Positions 35,637 to 53,100 of a stretch of DNA of 64,000 bases are shown piece after piece (the first letter of the stretch is position 1; each line of letters begins with the position of its first letter). Where the stretch lies: assembly GCA_950295325.1 (NCBI GenBank), contig OX485805.1, positions 23,113,501-23,177,500 of the forward strand. Reading direction: 5' to 3'. Under the pieces are notes generated by a model, which searched no databases, was not told the DNA's origin, and worked only from the letters and a program-made list of their open reading frames with translations. The position numbers were made by a program, and so were the translations under genes. This DNA is from Polytrichum commune. Lineage: Eukaryota; Streptophyta; Polytrichopsida; Polytrichales; Polytrichaceae.

Positions 35637-36046
35637 TAAGGTAGAAATACCATGAAAACAAGGTGATTCGCATTGAACATCTGGTCTGACAATCATGAGA
35701 TCATTTTCCAAGATAGACGAGAAGGATTTGTGAAGAATTAATGCAAGTTGTTTCATGTTTTTCTGCCCTATATAAAAAACGCTACAGGTTGTCAAAGTGG
35801 AAAGTTGTCCGAACTCACTACTTGTTCACTAGATTCTCCCTACACCGACCACGGTATCCGCATTTCCATACAGAATATCGCCTAAATCGGTTACTTCATG
35901 AGTTGACTCCCGTTGACTACACTAAGTATACATGCATTGAAGGTGCCGTCGAGCCAGGATCGGTTTTAGAAAGGGCACTTCACCATTATGACGGCGGTCT
36001 AGTGCACGGTGAGAGATGGTTAACAGGTTATGCTATTTCTACCTTA
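35637..36046 (-). mobile_element. 410-bp MITE, family R6, copy 2
   Basis: Ends TAAGGTAGAAATACCATG and TTATGCTATTTCTACCTTA. Its interior matches the reverse complement of 32385-32810: GAAACAACTTGCAT, ACTTTCCACTT, CTAGATTCTCCCTACACC, GACGGCGGTCTAGT. Confidence 0.75.
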
Positions 36047-37435
36047 CTAGGGAAGTTATGGCCGTTGTTGTTCACGTTGCAACGACAATGATGTCGATAT
36101 ACTATGTTAATGCCCCCTCCCACCTGACTTTACCAAATAACCAAAGTCTTTCCTAAAAACCAGGTAAAGCTCCCTCGGTTATAGGGGAGGCATCTGGCTA
36201 TCTCAATGCACCTACAAGAACTTGCTCCGGAGATTTTTGAGTAGCTTTTAGTTAAGTAGCTTTTACACATGTTCATGGTTTTATCTACCAAGCAATGAAT
36301 GTTGGATAGTTTTTGTCTCATCCCCGAATGCCTTAGTACTCATCTATCTTACCATTGGTTTTTGTTAATGAAGCTCCTCGTGCCCTGATAGCTAAGACAC
36401 GTGCAATCACAAGACAACTAGGGTGGCAACTAACATGGCAACTAGAGAGGATGCTGCATGACAAGTCACGAGTACCATTTAGATTAACATGGCACATCAA
36501 CTTCAATGCCAAATTGAATTAGTTGTTTAGAGTAAACACATTGTTTGTTGGGTTTGTGTCGAAATCTATCGAAATATATTGAAATCATAAATATTAGCAT
36601 TGGTATGCGTTTGTCATGCTAAGGGAAGAAAAAATACAAGATGCCCGTGCCATGACAGAAGTGACAAAAAGTGACAAAAGTGAAGTAATATCCAACCGCA
36701 TGGCTCAAGTGTGAGCATTTGATTGCACAAGTTTAAGAAGAAGTCCTCTAACTTGAAGAAGGTTGCTCTCTTATTCGTGCGCACACAACCGCCTTCATTT
36801 CATAAAACTAGGATTTAAGTATCTTTGGATTTATGCATGAATTGTGGACAATTCCAAATTCCAATATGATGTACATTAGATCACAAAATTACACAAATAT
36901 GGTGGTTGGCGAACATGAAAATCAAACATTGGAAGTTGTGGTTGTAGTTTGAGGTTTTTGTCCCCACATATGTACATCCTCTATTATTTTTGGACAAACA
37001 TCTTGTCTAAATATACTTAAATGTAAGTTTCAAGCAGTTGTGTTGTTATTTGTTACATGCAACTATCCATGTGTTAGTTCAAGTTCATTTCCTTCCCGCT
37101 ATGAATTACATGGTAAAATGAATGGATAACCAAGAGGGATACCTCCCCCCCCCCCAACCACCCTCTGCTTCCACACTAAATAGGCTCATCAATGCGACCC
37201 ACACTAATTTCTTACATTCTAGAATGATCCTAAGTACTTGCATAACCTGTAACAATAAATATATTATTGGCTAAATTACTTGGAGACAATATCTTATTGA
37301 AACAATCCAATAAGAACCAATTCATATCTTGTTCATTTATTGGTGCCTTACATGGTAGCCCCTTTGTCCATTCGTCACTCAAACTTGGGGTTGCAACTCG
37401 GTTTTTGTCCCTAATTAGGGAGTTTAGGGTTAAGA
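36047..37435. other. Intergenic, no gene seen
   Basis: No coding frame of note. A run of 11 C lies at 37145-37155. Confidence 0.45.
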
Positions 37436-37978
37436 CATTAGATCCAATGTTTGAAGAAACGAGATGTTATTAGTGTTGTATATAAAGTATGTGGTATATA
37501 TTTGAGATTTCTATTCATAAAGAAGGTCATTGGGCAAACACCACCAAAAGGGACACGTCAATATACACATACCAAAACACATACTTTATTTCATAAATAA
37601 ATAAATTTAAGACTCATAAAGCCTCATCAAATAACCATGCTTGGTTCTCACTTTGCTAAAGAAAATAAGAACCATGCCTTTCCGTTCACCAAAATATTGC
37701 AACACTGATCACAAGCAATCCCTAGATGAGCATTGTATAGCTACTTTGTTTAGCCTTCTTCCGCATGTGACTTCAATGCAACAAGTGTGTGGATATTGGA
37801 AACCCTACCATAGAGCTTAAAGATGCACCGAGAAACCTCCTTGACACCAAGTTCCTTTCAAGCTTAGATTGTGTTGTGATTTGGATATAGTCGTCCTCAT
37901 ATCATGTGATAAATCGAACAAACCTCTCAATGTGTTGTCTACATCCAATTAGTTTTCTCATACTCGTGCTACGAGGCT
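37436..37978. repeat. Dispersed repeat R9, copy 2
   Basis: Direct partner of 27050-27562, with an extra AT-rich insertion near 37565-37610. Confidence 0.8.
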
Positions 37979-38377
37979 TGCAAGAAAAACGAAGTCGTAG
38001 TCTGAGCAACAAATCGGGTAGCACTAGAAACCAAATGATACTTGATCTCTCTCATTCTCCTAGTCTACCCGCAACCTTTATGAAGAGAATACTGAAAATG
38101 CATGACAAAGTTGCATCATAAAAATGCAACACACCGTATGTGCAAAGACCTCATTGCAAGTTGGAGATTTGACGGTGCGTCACAAACTACCAAAATACCA
38201 AAATTTGCAGAGCCACCGATTTTGAACATGAAAATTTGTCCTCGGGGTTAGTATTGTCTCACAAACATTCACTTTCGCATAGAGAAAAACAAAGTATTGA
38301 GAATTGTGAAGACATTGCATTTTACTTATTATTCACCACCCCAAGTGACACACGACCAACATTCACCACCCACACAC

Positions 38378-38600
38378 TACATTGTTTGTGGTGTTCAATG
38401 TCACTTACTATTTGGAGTTATGTTGTGCTATAACGTTTTACTATTGATCTAGTTTTTCACCGAAAAAGGTCAAATTGATTGTTTGGACACTAAATAACAT
38501 TAACATCTTTGCTTGGTGAAATTTTACATTAACGATAAAATGTTATAGCAATGCGTAACTCCAAATAGTATGTGATAGTGAATGCCATAAATGATGTACT
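38378..38600. mobile_element. Palindromic MITE, family R7, clearest copy
   Basis: The left end TACATTGTTTGTGGTGTTCA then CTTACTATTTGGAGTTATG, and the right end (reverse complement) TACATCATTTATGGCATTCA then CATACTATTTGGAGTTACG, form inverted ends of at least 65 bp. No coding capacity. Confidence 0.8.
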
Positions 38601-40158
38601 CATCCGCATTAAAGAATAAAAATTACAATCTTGGCACCTGACACAAACTCAAATATAATCATTGTTGTACCTTGTGCAAGCAACAACACGACCTGCACCT
38701 TGCCTCGGTACTACCGCCTTCTAATCGCTGAAACTTCATACTCTTGACACATACATGTACCCCTTGCCATGGTAGACGATAGACGAAAATGCATCCGCCC
38801 TGTCGGCCGATGAATGTTTGCTTCATCTAGCAAGTCCATGTTGACATTTACTGCCAATCCTCCCCCAAACACCCACACACACTACACTAAATATGATATT
38901 TAGTGTTTGATACACTAAATACGAACGCATACACTAGATATCACTAACCCTATGAAAGTAAGTAACATTAAATGTAAACTCAAACACTAAATATCAACTA
39001 TGGTAATATGTGGAAGTTACATGCACAAATTTAGTGTTAGTAAGGATATGAAAAAAAATTAACAATGATAAAAGGAGACGGGAGGTGGCGGTAGGGAGCG
39101 TGGTGGCACATTTATGTCTAACACTAATTATCAAAGAATTGAAAACTAATGTCGAGCAAGATAAGGTGGTAACAACAATAAATAGAATCAAACACTAAAT
39201 ATCATATTTAGTGTACTAATTTGCAGCATTGCTTTCCCGCCAAGTCTCGTCGACCTTAACTTAAGAAAGGATCGCTCCTCGTTTGAGAAACCGAACTTGG
39301 AGCAAGTCCGGAAAAGAAGGTCCATTCAAGCATGGTGTTGTGATCGATCCCAAGTTCCTTGGACTCCGACCCTGATGTAAACCCATCCTAGTAACTCTAC
39401 ACATAAGTTAGTGAGCCCCCAAAACAATGTGCATGCTTTTTCACACCGGACCTAGAGAGCATGCATGATTGAAGATCATGAAGAGGCTCTTGAGCATCAG
39501 CCATGATTCGGCAACCAAACGGACGTTTGGGGATGTGAAGCGCGAGCCTTGAGGGGCTGATCACACCAGCCAATTCTAACACCATCCGTCGGCATCTCCA
39601 TATGTAATAGTGTGAAAAGTGGTGGGCCAACATCCTAGTTTTAAACATAATCCCCAACAATTTCATGGCCAGAACCGGACGGAAAGTTTGGTGTGATGGG
39701 GGCATGAGTTAGCCGAGTTAGGAAGGTGAAGCGAAGGAAGGCCGGCCCGGGGTCGCGATTCGAGACCGCGACGTGTGGGACCGGGAAGACTCCAGGAGCT
39801 TGAAAATCCCCACCGCGTCCATGGCGAGGCCCGGGAACTCTCATGGGAACTCGCACGGGGAGACGGGAACTCGAGTGGGAACGTCGTCTCCTGGGAAGAG
39901 AAGAGCCTGTGAGCTGGAGAGAGAGTCGACGAGAAGACAGCGGAGCGTCGACTCCCTCCTTTGCTCGCTCGCTCGCTCTCGCACAGGCTATGGAGTGTGG
40001 AGGATGAAGCCGAAGCAAGTCGGAGGAGGGAGGGCTAAGCTCCCAGTTTGGCTGCATCAGCTGTGGGGTTCAACATAACATAACATAACATAACATAACG
40101 TCACATCATATCATCATCACACTGAAGGAGGCAAAGCATCCTCAGAGTTTCGGAGGAG
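38601..40158 (+). other. Upstream region of the GDPDL gene
   Basis: At 38878-39215 short palindromes of the type ACACTAAATATGATATTTAGTGT recur. From about 39700 the sequence turns GC-rich, with a GCTC tract at about 39963-39980 and a (CATAA)n tract at 40073-40100, which lies about 60 bp before the ATG and is probably in the promoter or 5' UTR. Open frames here overlap on both strands and look like by-products of high GC. Confidence 0.45.
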
Positions 40159-43100
40159 ATGCGGTTGCCAACAATGAGGATCTCGCACTTGGCCTTGGTG
40201 CTACTGGTCTTGGCGTGCATTGGAGGGAGCTCGGCCTACAACTCCACTCTCGGATGGCAGACACGCAACAGTGCGTACTATCCCTCTATCTCCTCTCTCT
40301 TCCTTCCTAGCTTACCCGAAATGAATGAATGAATGCGGTGGGAGGGTGAGGTGTTCGGTGGGGTTCCGGTCGTGTGGTACTTGGATGCCGGGTCTTGCGG
40401 TGGCTCTAGTGGGTTGCGGAGTTGGGATTCTGTGCATTGGGTGTGCACCGATTGCTCCCGGATGGATATTTTGAAGAATTTCGAAAGTCAGCGGTCTGGA
40501 GATGAAAAATGGGCATTTTAGGTGTGAAAGTTTTTTTGTCTTCTGCTTCTGGTTCTACTGGGTTTTCGTTTGAGGGGATTCGAGGCGGCATTGGGTTTCG
40601 CACGATCGATTGCTCCTGGACGGACAGGCATTCGAAAGTTTGAGCAAGATGGTCCGTAACACAAATCGAAGCCCGGCGCCTTGTGGAGGCCCCCAAACCA
40701 ACAATGGGTCGGCAGTGTCGGTGGCTTCCTGCAATGCAGGTAGCGCCTCTTCAAGAGGCTCGTTCGCTCGCTCTGGAATCAGGAGACTATCTGATGAAGA
40801 GACTATCAGGAGACTACCACATGCGGTTGTTGTAGACTCCACGAGTACGCGGTTGTAAATTTGTGGACATTGGTCGTTGGGGGATCTACGGCATTGTCCG
40901 TCTTTAGCCCTCTGAATGCAGGTGATGAAACCATTGTATGCGCGTGTAAGGAATGCAGCAGGGAGTTTCCACAGATCTCTATCATCACACCACCAGATAT
41001 GGCGGGTCGCGTTTGAATAGAATCAGTTCGAAATGTGTGCCTGATGACAGGAGTGGTTTTGGAGGGAGTTTGTGTTCGGATTCTAGCTTACCCTGAGCGG
41101 TTTGATCACATTCACGACGTCTCGGTGAGAACGAGATGCTCATCTCTTGTCAATACGGTTGCGCAATGTGCCTATGGTGACTTGGGCACCCGTTCCGGCA
41201 ATCGTAGTCTAGTGTGAGCCATTTCTCTGTTTTTGTACTTAAAATAGGCCGTGGAGAGATTTTTACCTAGGGGGAAGGTCAACTTCTAGTTTGATGCGCC
41301 AGTCTGTTACAATCCCTCGTCGACGATTTCTTCATGAAAATATGTGTCTGTATCCGGTCGATTACAGATACCAGTCTCCTTGAGTGCTTCCTGAATTAGC
41401 TGTATTATCCGGATCCCTCTTTAAAACGGTTCCGCATCTCTCGATCTATGTTCAGGGGCTAGTCTTCGCAATTTTATCTCTGTTATGGGGAAATCTGCCT
41501 AGGTTTCACGGTCGGATCCGAACATTACGACTGGATTCTATCTGCAAAGTTTTCCTTCTTTGGATGAAGGGTTTTGGCGGTGTTTTGAGATTTGAGCATT
41601 TTGTGTACTTGGTTCAGACCTTTTTGATCGATTTGCGGTTTGATGCTTGCAGAAACTGCTCCTATAGTTATTGCCAACGGCGGTTCTTCAGGCATTTACC
41701 CCGACCAAACAGTCACTTCCTACAATGACGCTGTGAACAGCACTGCATTGCCTTTGGGACTTCTCTGTGATTTGCAACTCACCAAGGATAACCAAGGAAT
41801 CTGTCGGCAAGGATGGAATTTAAGCGAGACAACAAACATCACTATCATTCTTACAAACACGTCCGTTCAGAGCACTTATGTGATCCAAGGACAGACTTTA
41901 ACCGGCTACTTCTCAGTCGATTACACATCGAAACAACTTCAAAACCTCACTGGTGTGTTTTCGTGTGCAACTCAACTGGTGTCGATCTTAAAATGCTAAT
42001 GTGTGTGAATTACAGACCCCTCGGTCCAGTGCTAAATAGGGCTTGTGATATGTAGTCAGCGTATCCTTGTATGAGCAAACCCAATTATGAACGCTATTTA
42101 GTTTTTCATGGATGGCGATGGTTAAGAGCAGCTGGTTGTTTGGCTGAATTCTTGGACAAATTGGTAGTAGTCTAATTCTGTGAGGTAAATTGAAAATTTT
42201 CGGCGGATGCAGCCGTCCAGCATACGAATTCTCGTTCACCGCTTTTTGATGGATTGGACTACATATTGTCGCCTGAGGCAGCCATCGGTCCAATTGTACC
42301 TGGGAAAGGGCTATATTTCTGGCTTAATATTGAGGTACATGCCTGTCTATCTTTATTTGGAACTTCTTTGCAAAGTGTTCAGGATTGTACAAAGTGTACT
42401 TTAGATGAGCTGCCGTGGGCCTTGTGAGTTTGTCTTAATTTTGTAATGGATGTTTATACGCGAGTTAGTGGGCAGGCTTTGAACCAGCCTTGGGCCGGTA
42501 TCATCTTTTTTGGATACCGTTCGGGTATCTATAATGAGGATTTCAGAAGTTTTGGATACCAGTAGGGCCTGGGTTTTTGTGTTTTCGATACCATTGGGGT
42601 CTATATTCTATGCCAGAACCTTCCTACTTATGTAAAATCCCTGTAGTATCAAATAATGACTCTGGTATACAAAGGTCCTCCCACCTTGACATACCCACCA
42701 AATATGAATGTTTGAGTGGTATTACAAGTTTGATACCCACAGGTAGGTTCTTCGATACCGTTGTTGATGTTGATTATCAATACCCATGCATTTGGCTATT
42801 GACAGGTTGAACTGCGCTGTCAACCTAGGATGAGATGTATTATGTCGTCCTCTTGTATGCCACGGGACCACTAAACGGATTGTAATTGGTGTGCAGTATC
42901 CTTCGTTCTACCAGAGTCATCCTGCAAAAAACAGTTTGTCAAACTATCTGACTGGTTTCTTGAGGATGTATTATCCCGACTACTTATCAGCGACAGAAGT
43001 GAACATTTTGAGACTCCTTGCACCTACTGCCGCCAAATCCCAAACAGTACTCATCTTCAAGGTTCTGGGCTCGGATATGGTGGAGGAGAGCACCAACGCG

Positions 43101-46100
43101 ACTTATGGACATATTATGAGCAACTTGACTTATATTGCAACCTTTGCACACGGTATTCTAGTTCCTAAGGAACTCGTGTATTCAGTGGACAATTTGACAG
43201 AGTACTTGAGGCCAGCTACAACTTTGGTTCAAGATGCACATGCTGCAAATTTGACTGTCTTTGTTTACGGTTTTGCCAATGACAACTACCCGTCGAGTTA
43301 TAATTACAGTTATGACTCAGTTCGAGAGTATCTTGGATACATGGGGGACAACTTCACAGTGGATGGGTTTCTTACAGACTTTCCAACCACTGCAGCGGAA
43401 GCCATACGTAAGATTAAGACTGTTTCCCTTGACACATTCCTGATTGAAAAATAAAAATCTCAGTGCAATCTTCTGTACAAACTTCTCTCTGTGGCATGAT
43501 ACAGGCATAATAGGAAGCACTAACCTCTGGACGTTTGTGCAGATTGCTATCCAGATGGTTATAAATTGGCAGCCCCTAGAACTGCAGGTATGCCATTTCT
43601 TATGACGTAACAATCAATTGCACCAGTCTGACAACTGAAGCTGGTCCCATGTGTTGCACATGTATCCATGCTTCTTTCTGCTCTGCTCGATCCCATGCAT
43701 CGTAGAGGGGGCTAGTAGTGATACCCCTTCACTAGTGCCGGAACATAGTTTCCGTGTGGGATTCAAGTGGGATTCTGAATGGAGAGCCCTCTATGGTGCT
43801 CTGCAGGAAAGCTGACTATCATGTGCATGTCTGAGATGTTGTTCTCGCATGCCGGGCTACAAGTTCCAGTTACATGAACTATGAACATAGTCTGAGTGAT
43901 ACTCAGAAGGATACAAGGGGTAACTGTAGTTTCTCAGTACACTACATTCCATACTCAGTGCGGCGACAGCTTAGAGTAGATGTTTAGAAGGACCCATATT
44001 GATTATTCTTGGCTTTTGTCTCAATGTCGTTATACTTGAAATGTTTATGTTGAATTGATATGCTAATACTTGTATACGTTGTTTTGTGAGCAGCAACTTC
44101 CACAGCGAAGGTGCAACCCACCATCATTTCACACAATGGTGCAAGTGGAGACTTCCCAGGGTGCACTTTGTCTGCTTACACCGCGGCAGTGGACGAAGGC
44201 GCCGATTACATCGATTGCACGGTGCAAATCACAAGTGACGGGGTACTTATCTGCAGGGAAGATCCGGACTTGGTGAAGTCCACAAACGTTTTTTCAAACC
44301 AGGTCCTGTATCAAACCTATCTCACGACATACAGCGAATTGCAAACTGCACAGGGGGTTTTCACATTTGACGTGTCGTGGGCGAACATTAGCACATTAAA
44401 TGGTATGGACAAGTTTTTACTGAGAATATGGTTCCATCGGTTTCTGCCAAGATGATGATGATGTTGCAACACAAGTTTCTGTGGTTTCTGCCTCCTCGTA
44501 GAGATTCTTGTGCAAAAATCTTGTTGAATGATGTAATAAAGTCTGTCTGGTTTTTGTGTGCTTACTCTGGTTTGCTCTGGTTTCTTCACACAGCTACCAT
44601 ATATAGTCCTTGGCAAGCCTACAAGGATATCAGGGACCCTGCTAATAATGACAAGGAGAAAATTATGACTTTGGACGAGTTTCTGGCTTTTGCAAAGAAT
44701 GCCTCAGGCGTTGGTATTTACATCAATATCCAGGTGATCCATTTGGAGTTTTCACTTCAATAGTTTGTGGGTGTGTATTGTATTGTACGTTAAGGTCAGT
44801 TTTGGACACCCATATGGTGAAATAATTGATTTTGAAGTTACCACATAGGATTTATAGTCTGGCTTAACAATGAGAACATGATGTGTCGCACTGAGAAATG
44901 TAGGCATTCGTGGGTAGAATCAATTAAGTGCTGTACTGACAGCACATAGGGCAGTAATAAATACCTGCTCGAATGGAGCCCTTATCTATTGTGAGTTGTT
45001 TTTTTTTGTTACCCTGCAGAATGCCTACTACTTGCGCACCCAGCACAGCTTAGATGTTGTGGATGGTGTGGTGACATCTCTCAAGGCTGCGAATCTCACA
45101 AATGCGGATGACAAGATTTTGGTGGCTTCCGAAGATAGTTCTGCATTGTCTGCCTTGTCTAGCGCGATTCCTGCGGTCAAGCTGGTCTATGATGTAAAAT
45201 ATGCGCATCCAATTTCTGTTGACCAGACGGTGTTGCAGGTATGCTTTCTACTTTTCGATGCATGTGTATCTGGAGTGCAATTTTTCTGTCTCCTCCTGAA
45301 CAAGTTTCTGACATTTAAAATCTGTTGAGGCTGAGTGAGGAATAACGATGTTAAAAACTATTGCCTTTCAGGAAATAAAAAAGTATGCAAGCATCATAGC
45401 TCTTGACCATCACTTGGTCGATCCCCTCGCCAACGATACATATTTCTTGACCAAGAAGACTTCAACAGTCAGCCTGGCACACTCACTGAACATGACAGTG
45501 TTCTACTACTTCTTGTCCAACGAATTCAACGCCTACGCATTCGATTACAGGAGTGATCCTATCCTTCAAATCAACTCGGTCATATCGAATTACAATGTTG
45601 ATGGCTTCATCACCGACTTCCCAGCTACACTGTACAACTTCCTTCACAGTAAGTGTGTGGTGGACTCTTCCAGGCGCGCACGTGCATCTCATAGATATTG
45701 AGGCAGATGTGCCTAATTCGGTTACTTATGTTAATCGGACACTTGTATTTGAATGGTATGTGCTTAGGTGTGGCTCCAAGAACCTGTACAAAAAAGGAAC
45801 TGTGTGTTTAAAATGGATTGGAACCATGTGCTCATTCCAGGCTCAATAGTCAACGAAATTGGGGGAACCTATATGACGATTTAATGAGCATGAGAATTTT
45901 CACTTTGATAATGAATAAAGATGTTAATATGAGGAAGGTGGGTACGGCCTAGATGAGGATATGCTAAGCACTGAGATTGTACTAATCATGTAGATTTCCG
46001 TATTGTGGAAGAATCGTGCTAGTTGGAGAAAGATCCATCCATGTCATGTGCATGTTCACATTAGTTTTGTGAAGCAGGGTTTCCTGAACCCATTCAGGGG

Positions 46101-46500
46101 AGGGCACCTACCTTACATTTGTTTTTTTGTGACTAATTAGTGTGCATGTTGTTTGACAGATAATTACTGCTACCAACCATTGGGGGGCAACAAGGTGATT
46201 GATATATCGACAGGGATGTCGAATTATGGTATCTATCCTGTAACGCCTGGAGCCATCACTCTACTGAGCAGTTTAGGCCAAGGGGCAGAGAGCATCGCTC
46301 CGAGCGCATCCTTGGTGGTCGACGAGCCTTCGATTTCTTATCTTGTTCCTCTAGCTTCACCTAGCTCACAGGGTGGGTCTACGTCACCGTCTCCACCGCC
46401 GAGTGGGCCAAGTGCAAGGAGTGCCTCGTCGAGGACGTCAGTCAACTCCCTTGTCGTCCCTATCGCTCTTGTATTTGTCATACTATGTGTAATGAAATAG
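40159..46500 (+). CDS. GDPDL: GDPD-like (GDPDL/SVL-type) GPI-anchored protein, 10 exons
   Basis: Plant GDPDL proteins sit on the outer face of the plasma membrane and affect cellulose and pectin organisation. Exons: 40159-40270, 41653-41952, 42213-42334, 42897-43407, 43543-43587, 44094-44402, 44594-44733, 45020-45238, 45372-45648, 46160-46500. All have GT/AG borders and phases match, giving 791 aa (family about 750-770). A signal peptide covers residues 1-26. The first GDPD-like domain (about 40-355) begins TAPIVIANGGSSGIYPD; the second (about 365-690) begins TIISHNGASGDFPGCT and closes with VDGFITDFPATLYN. The tail is Ser/Pro-rich with a hydrophobic end, as for a GPI anchor. In both domains the usual catalytic HR pair is replaced (NG, HN), as is typical of GDPDLs, so hydrolase activity is doubtful. 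Exons 3 and 5 are short and were placed by family pattern. Confidence 0.92.
42490..42815 (+). repeat. Dispersed repeat R8, copy 1 (GDPDL intron 3)
   Basis: Direct homologue of 62755-63110. Both carry several copies of GATACCATT(T/G)GG and the order CTTCCTAC.TA.GTAAAATC, ATACAAAG.T.CTCCCACCT, CCA.CAAATAT and TTCATGTTGATTAT- or TTGATGTTGATTATC-like text. Confidence 0.75.
45708..45915 (-). repeat. Interspersed repeat R1, inverted copy (GDPDL intron 9)
   Basis: The reverse complement reads TTCTTGGAGCCACACCTAAG, CATACCATTCAAATACAAGT, TTCGTTGACTATTGAGCCTG and AAAGTGAAAATTCTCATGCT, in R1 order. Confidence 0.75.
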
Positions 46501-48671
46501 GTAATGAGTGACATTAGGTTAGGGTATACCGTTATGAGAACCACCAACAAGAAGGGACTTTATTATGGTGGCTTCCTTCCCAGATTTTAGATCCTTCGAA
46601 GAAGTGGTCTTTTCAGTTAGGGCAGGATGACCTGGTACACACTAGGTCAAATGAAGAACTCCAGTCTCCACAATGCAGAGATCGAGTTCATTTTTCTCCT
46701 TGAAGGAAATTCATCATGGATTGTGTCTGAGCTTTCAACGAAAGCACGGTGAAAATGTATTGTTTTCTCCCTACAGGAGTGAAAATTCCCGCCCATTGGT
46801 GTTGTGCTGGGTTTCACACCTATCGTGTGCTGAGATCTCATTTATTGCAACTTGGAGGTTCTCAAGGGATCATGTGGGCAAATACAGCCTAACCCCGATA
46901 ATGTAATAGACGAAGTTAATGCGTGCATGAGGTGGCACCCACGCTAGGATTTGTCTTGGGATGGGGGAGTACATGGTGATTTCATCAAAGGGTTAACTTA
47001 ACTGAAGGTATTTGTTAGTTGTGGAAATTTCGATCCTCGCCGGCTTATACTCCTAGGGCCCATGCTACTGTTCAATTTTTTGATGGGTCATCTCAGCTCT
47101 TGATTATGTAGGTGAGTGAACTGCAAAGGAATATGAGAATCTTCGTAGTGAGGTAGATTCCAAGTTCGTTTATTCCCACTGCCAGCGAAGTTGTTTTTCT
47201 AAAGAATAGACAGTCACAAGGGGTTCTAGAGGGATTCCAGAGTGCTCAATATTTTCAAATGCTAGCCTGTGAGTTAGTAGCATATGTTTAATCAGATAGT
47301 GCACAGTTGCAATTCATTCCATCCAAAGTATCCAGATTCCAGACATTGCATGATTAGGTTTCAGGTTGGCGGAGTGTAGTATAGTCCAAACATCCCTTCA
47401 GAGCTAACACACGCACTGTGTATTTGCACAATTTTGTTCATAAGTCTATATTTACCACTCACATTCAATTAACAACATACTGCAAACCATGCAACAGGAC
47501 TAGGATAGATCTCACTTTACCATGTTTACAACTTTACATCATCAATGTAGCTTCACAAGGACACCTATAACTTCAATTCTGATGCGTGATAAAATCTTGC
47601 ATTAATCACACTCGATGTTCTATGTGATCTCTTTCAGCTTGACATACTGCTGACTACTTGGCTTTGTTCCTATATCAGTTGGCTATGCCAGGCTCCGTGG
47701 CTAGCAATTCTCAAGCATGAGCTAGGTGTCCACAGCAAGAGCCAGCCAGTTTAAGGAGCATGCATGCACTAATTGGGTTAGCAGGAGGTGGCAATAACAG
47801 TAGCCAGCCCTAGGGCTGGCACCGAGGACGACTCAGCTTGCCAGCATCCACTTCCGGGCATCAAGTACCGCTTGTCAATTGCTTTACATAATCTTTATGA
47901 TGCATGATATGTGAATGATCCATGATGCACGATTGTTAATCCTCATTGTTATGAACTCCTGTTTGATTGTGAAACGTCATTTGAAGTCATTGAAATCCTC
48001 ATGATTGTGAAATCCCACTACATAGTGATGAAATCGCTTACCTTAGTATTGCTCCAATTTTGATGTGTATAATGCACAGATGTCCACTCTTGGAGTTGTT
48101 ACACAATAACTACATGCACTCTATTAATCGTACCAAGGGTGATAAGTATATCACATGCTGTCTAGTACAGATGTGGATACCAAGAATCGATGTTTAAATT
48201 GCACAGATGGCATTCAAAAGATTGTACTTACTGACAGAGTGCAGGATAAATCACAGCCCGACATTGAACATACTCCATCCAAGTTCTGTGAAGACCTCCT
48301 AATGGTGCCTCCCATCAACATTCCTACTTATGTAGGTTGTCTTTATAGTTTCGAGACCAATTTTTCTTTCCCTCCGCATATTCAAGTGCAGGAGGTTCAT
48401 GGCAAGCAACTGAGACCTCAAGTATCTGGTCAGCTCTGCCATAAAAATGTTTTACTTTGTAAAGGCTACTAGATGACATCCTTTGTCAAACATCGACATT
48501 ATTGAACAGGTAGAGGTTTCATATATCCTAGCATCTCAAGGTGATACAAGCGCTCAGAGACGAGTCACATCTGAGGCTGCCATATGAGAACCAATGTGCT
48601 AAGGAGCAGTTAATTGAGGTATGCTATTGGGAATTTTAATGACTTATCTCAACTCCACATTCATGAAGCTA
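46501..48671. other. Intergenic between GDPDL and NOA36-like genes
   Basis: The two genes converge here, so both 3' UTRs lie in this stretch. Poly(A) signals were not assigned. No further gene recognised; the open stretch 48155-48472 shows no known motif. Confidence 0.45.
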
Positions 48672-52214
<3,543 letters not shown>

Positions 52215-52545
52215 ATGGTTCTTAAATGGTTACTTTTTTCTGATTAGCCCACTTCTCCTAGGATATCAAACAAGCGATTTGTACAAGATAGTTAGCACAT
52301 CCAAATCATGACCGTAGTCACTTTCCTCATAATTGTTGGAGCTCATTTTCACATCTTATTCTCATGCTCATTAAATGGTCATATGCATCTTTGTCGTTAT
52401 GTCGACTATGAAGTTTAGAATAGTTGTCATATTTTGAGCACGCAGTCCAATCTTTTTTGAACACATGTTATATTGGTATTTTTTTTTGGAACCACACCTA
52501 ATCACATGCCACTCAAATATAGGTGTATGATTAAGAAAAGCTCTT
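52215..52545 (+). repeat. Interspersed repeat R1
   Basis: Near full-length copy from GGTTACTTTTTTCTGATTAG through CCACTTCTCCTAGGATATC, CTTTCCTCATAATTGTTGGA, TTATGTCGACTATGAAG, and CACATGCCACTCAAATATAG. Confidence 0.75.
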
Positions 52546-52659
52546 GAATAAGGGTTGTGTACGTTACATGTTTTTGAAAGTCATCACTTATCTTTTGCCT
52601 GGTGCATCCATGGTTTCTCTTCTTTCATGTATCTAAGAGGAGGGGTCTTATACTGTTAT

Positions 52660-52770
52660 TTTGTCTTTTCTTTTGATTAGCCCAATTCTCCTAGGATACC
52701 ACACGATTGTTACGAGATGATTAGCAAATCCAAACTGAGGTTGTAGCCAACTTTTTTACATGATTTATTC
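52660..52770 (+). repeat. Interspersed repeat R1, left-end fragment
   Basis: TCTTTTGATTAGCCCAATTC, TCCTAGGATACCACACGATT, ATTAGCAAATCCAAACTGAG. Confidence 0.65.
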
Positions 52771-53100
52771 ATAATCTCAGGTTTTTAGCATTGAGTAGAC
52801 ATATTAAAGCCCCATAAATAGCTCAAATATGTGGATGTGTCATTGTCGATGTGGTTACTCATCCACTTACCTCTCTTCATTTATATAGTATGATAGGTTA
52901 TATAACAAACTATATTTTAGAGATTAATGTTACTCACCTCATGTCATGCAATGTATGGCCATATATAGTGGTGATGTTTAGGGCTTAAGGTAGGCCATAA
53001 TTTGCAAGTCCCTAAGCTAGATTAACAATGGACTAGCTATTGACTTGACTACTACATAAAATATTGTGCCATTCATATGTCACAACCAAAACTTTGATCT

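Noticed and set aside
39641..40078. Open frames on both strands just upstream of the GDPDL gene
   Set aside because: High GC content explains them; the stretch is more likely promoter and leader of the gene at 40159.
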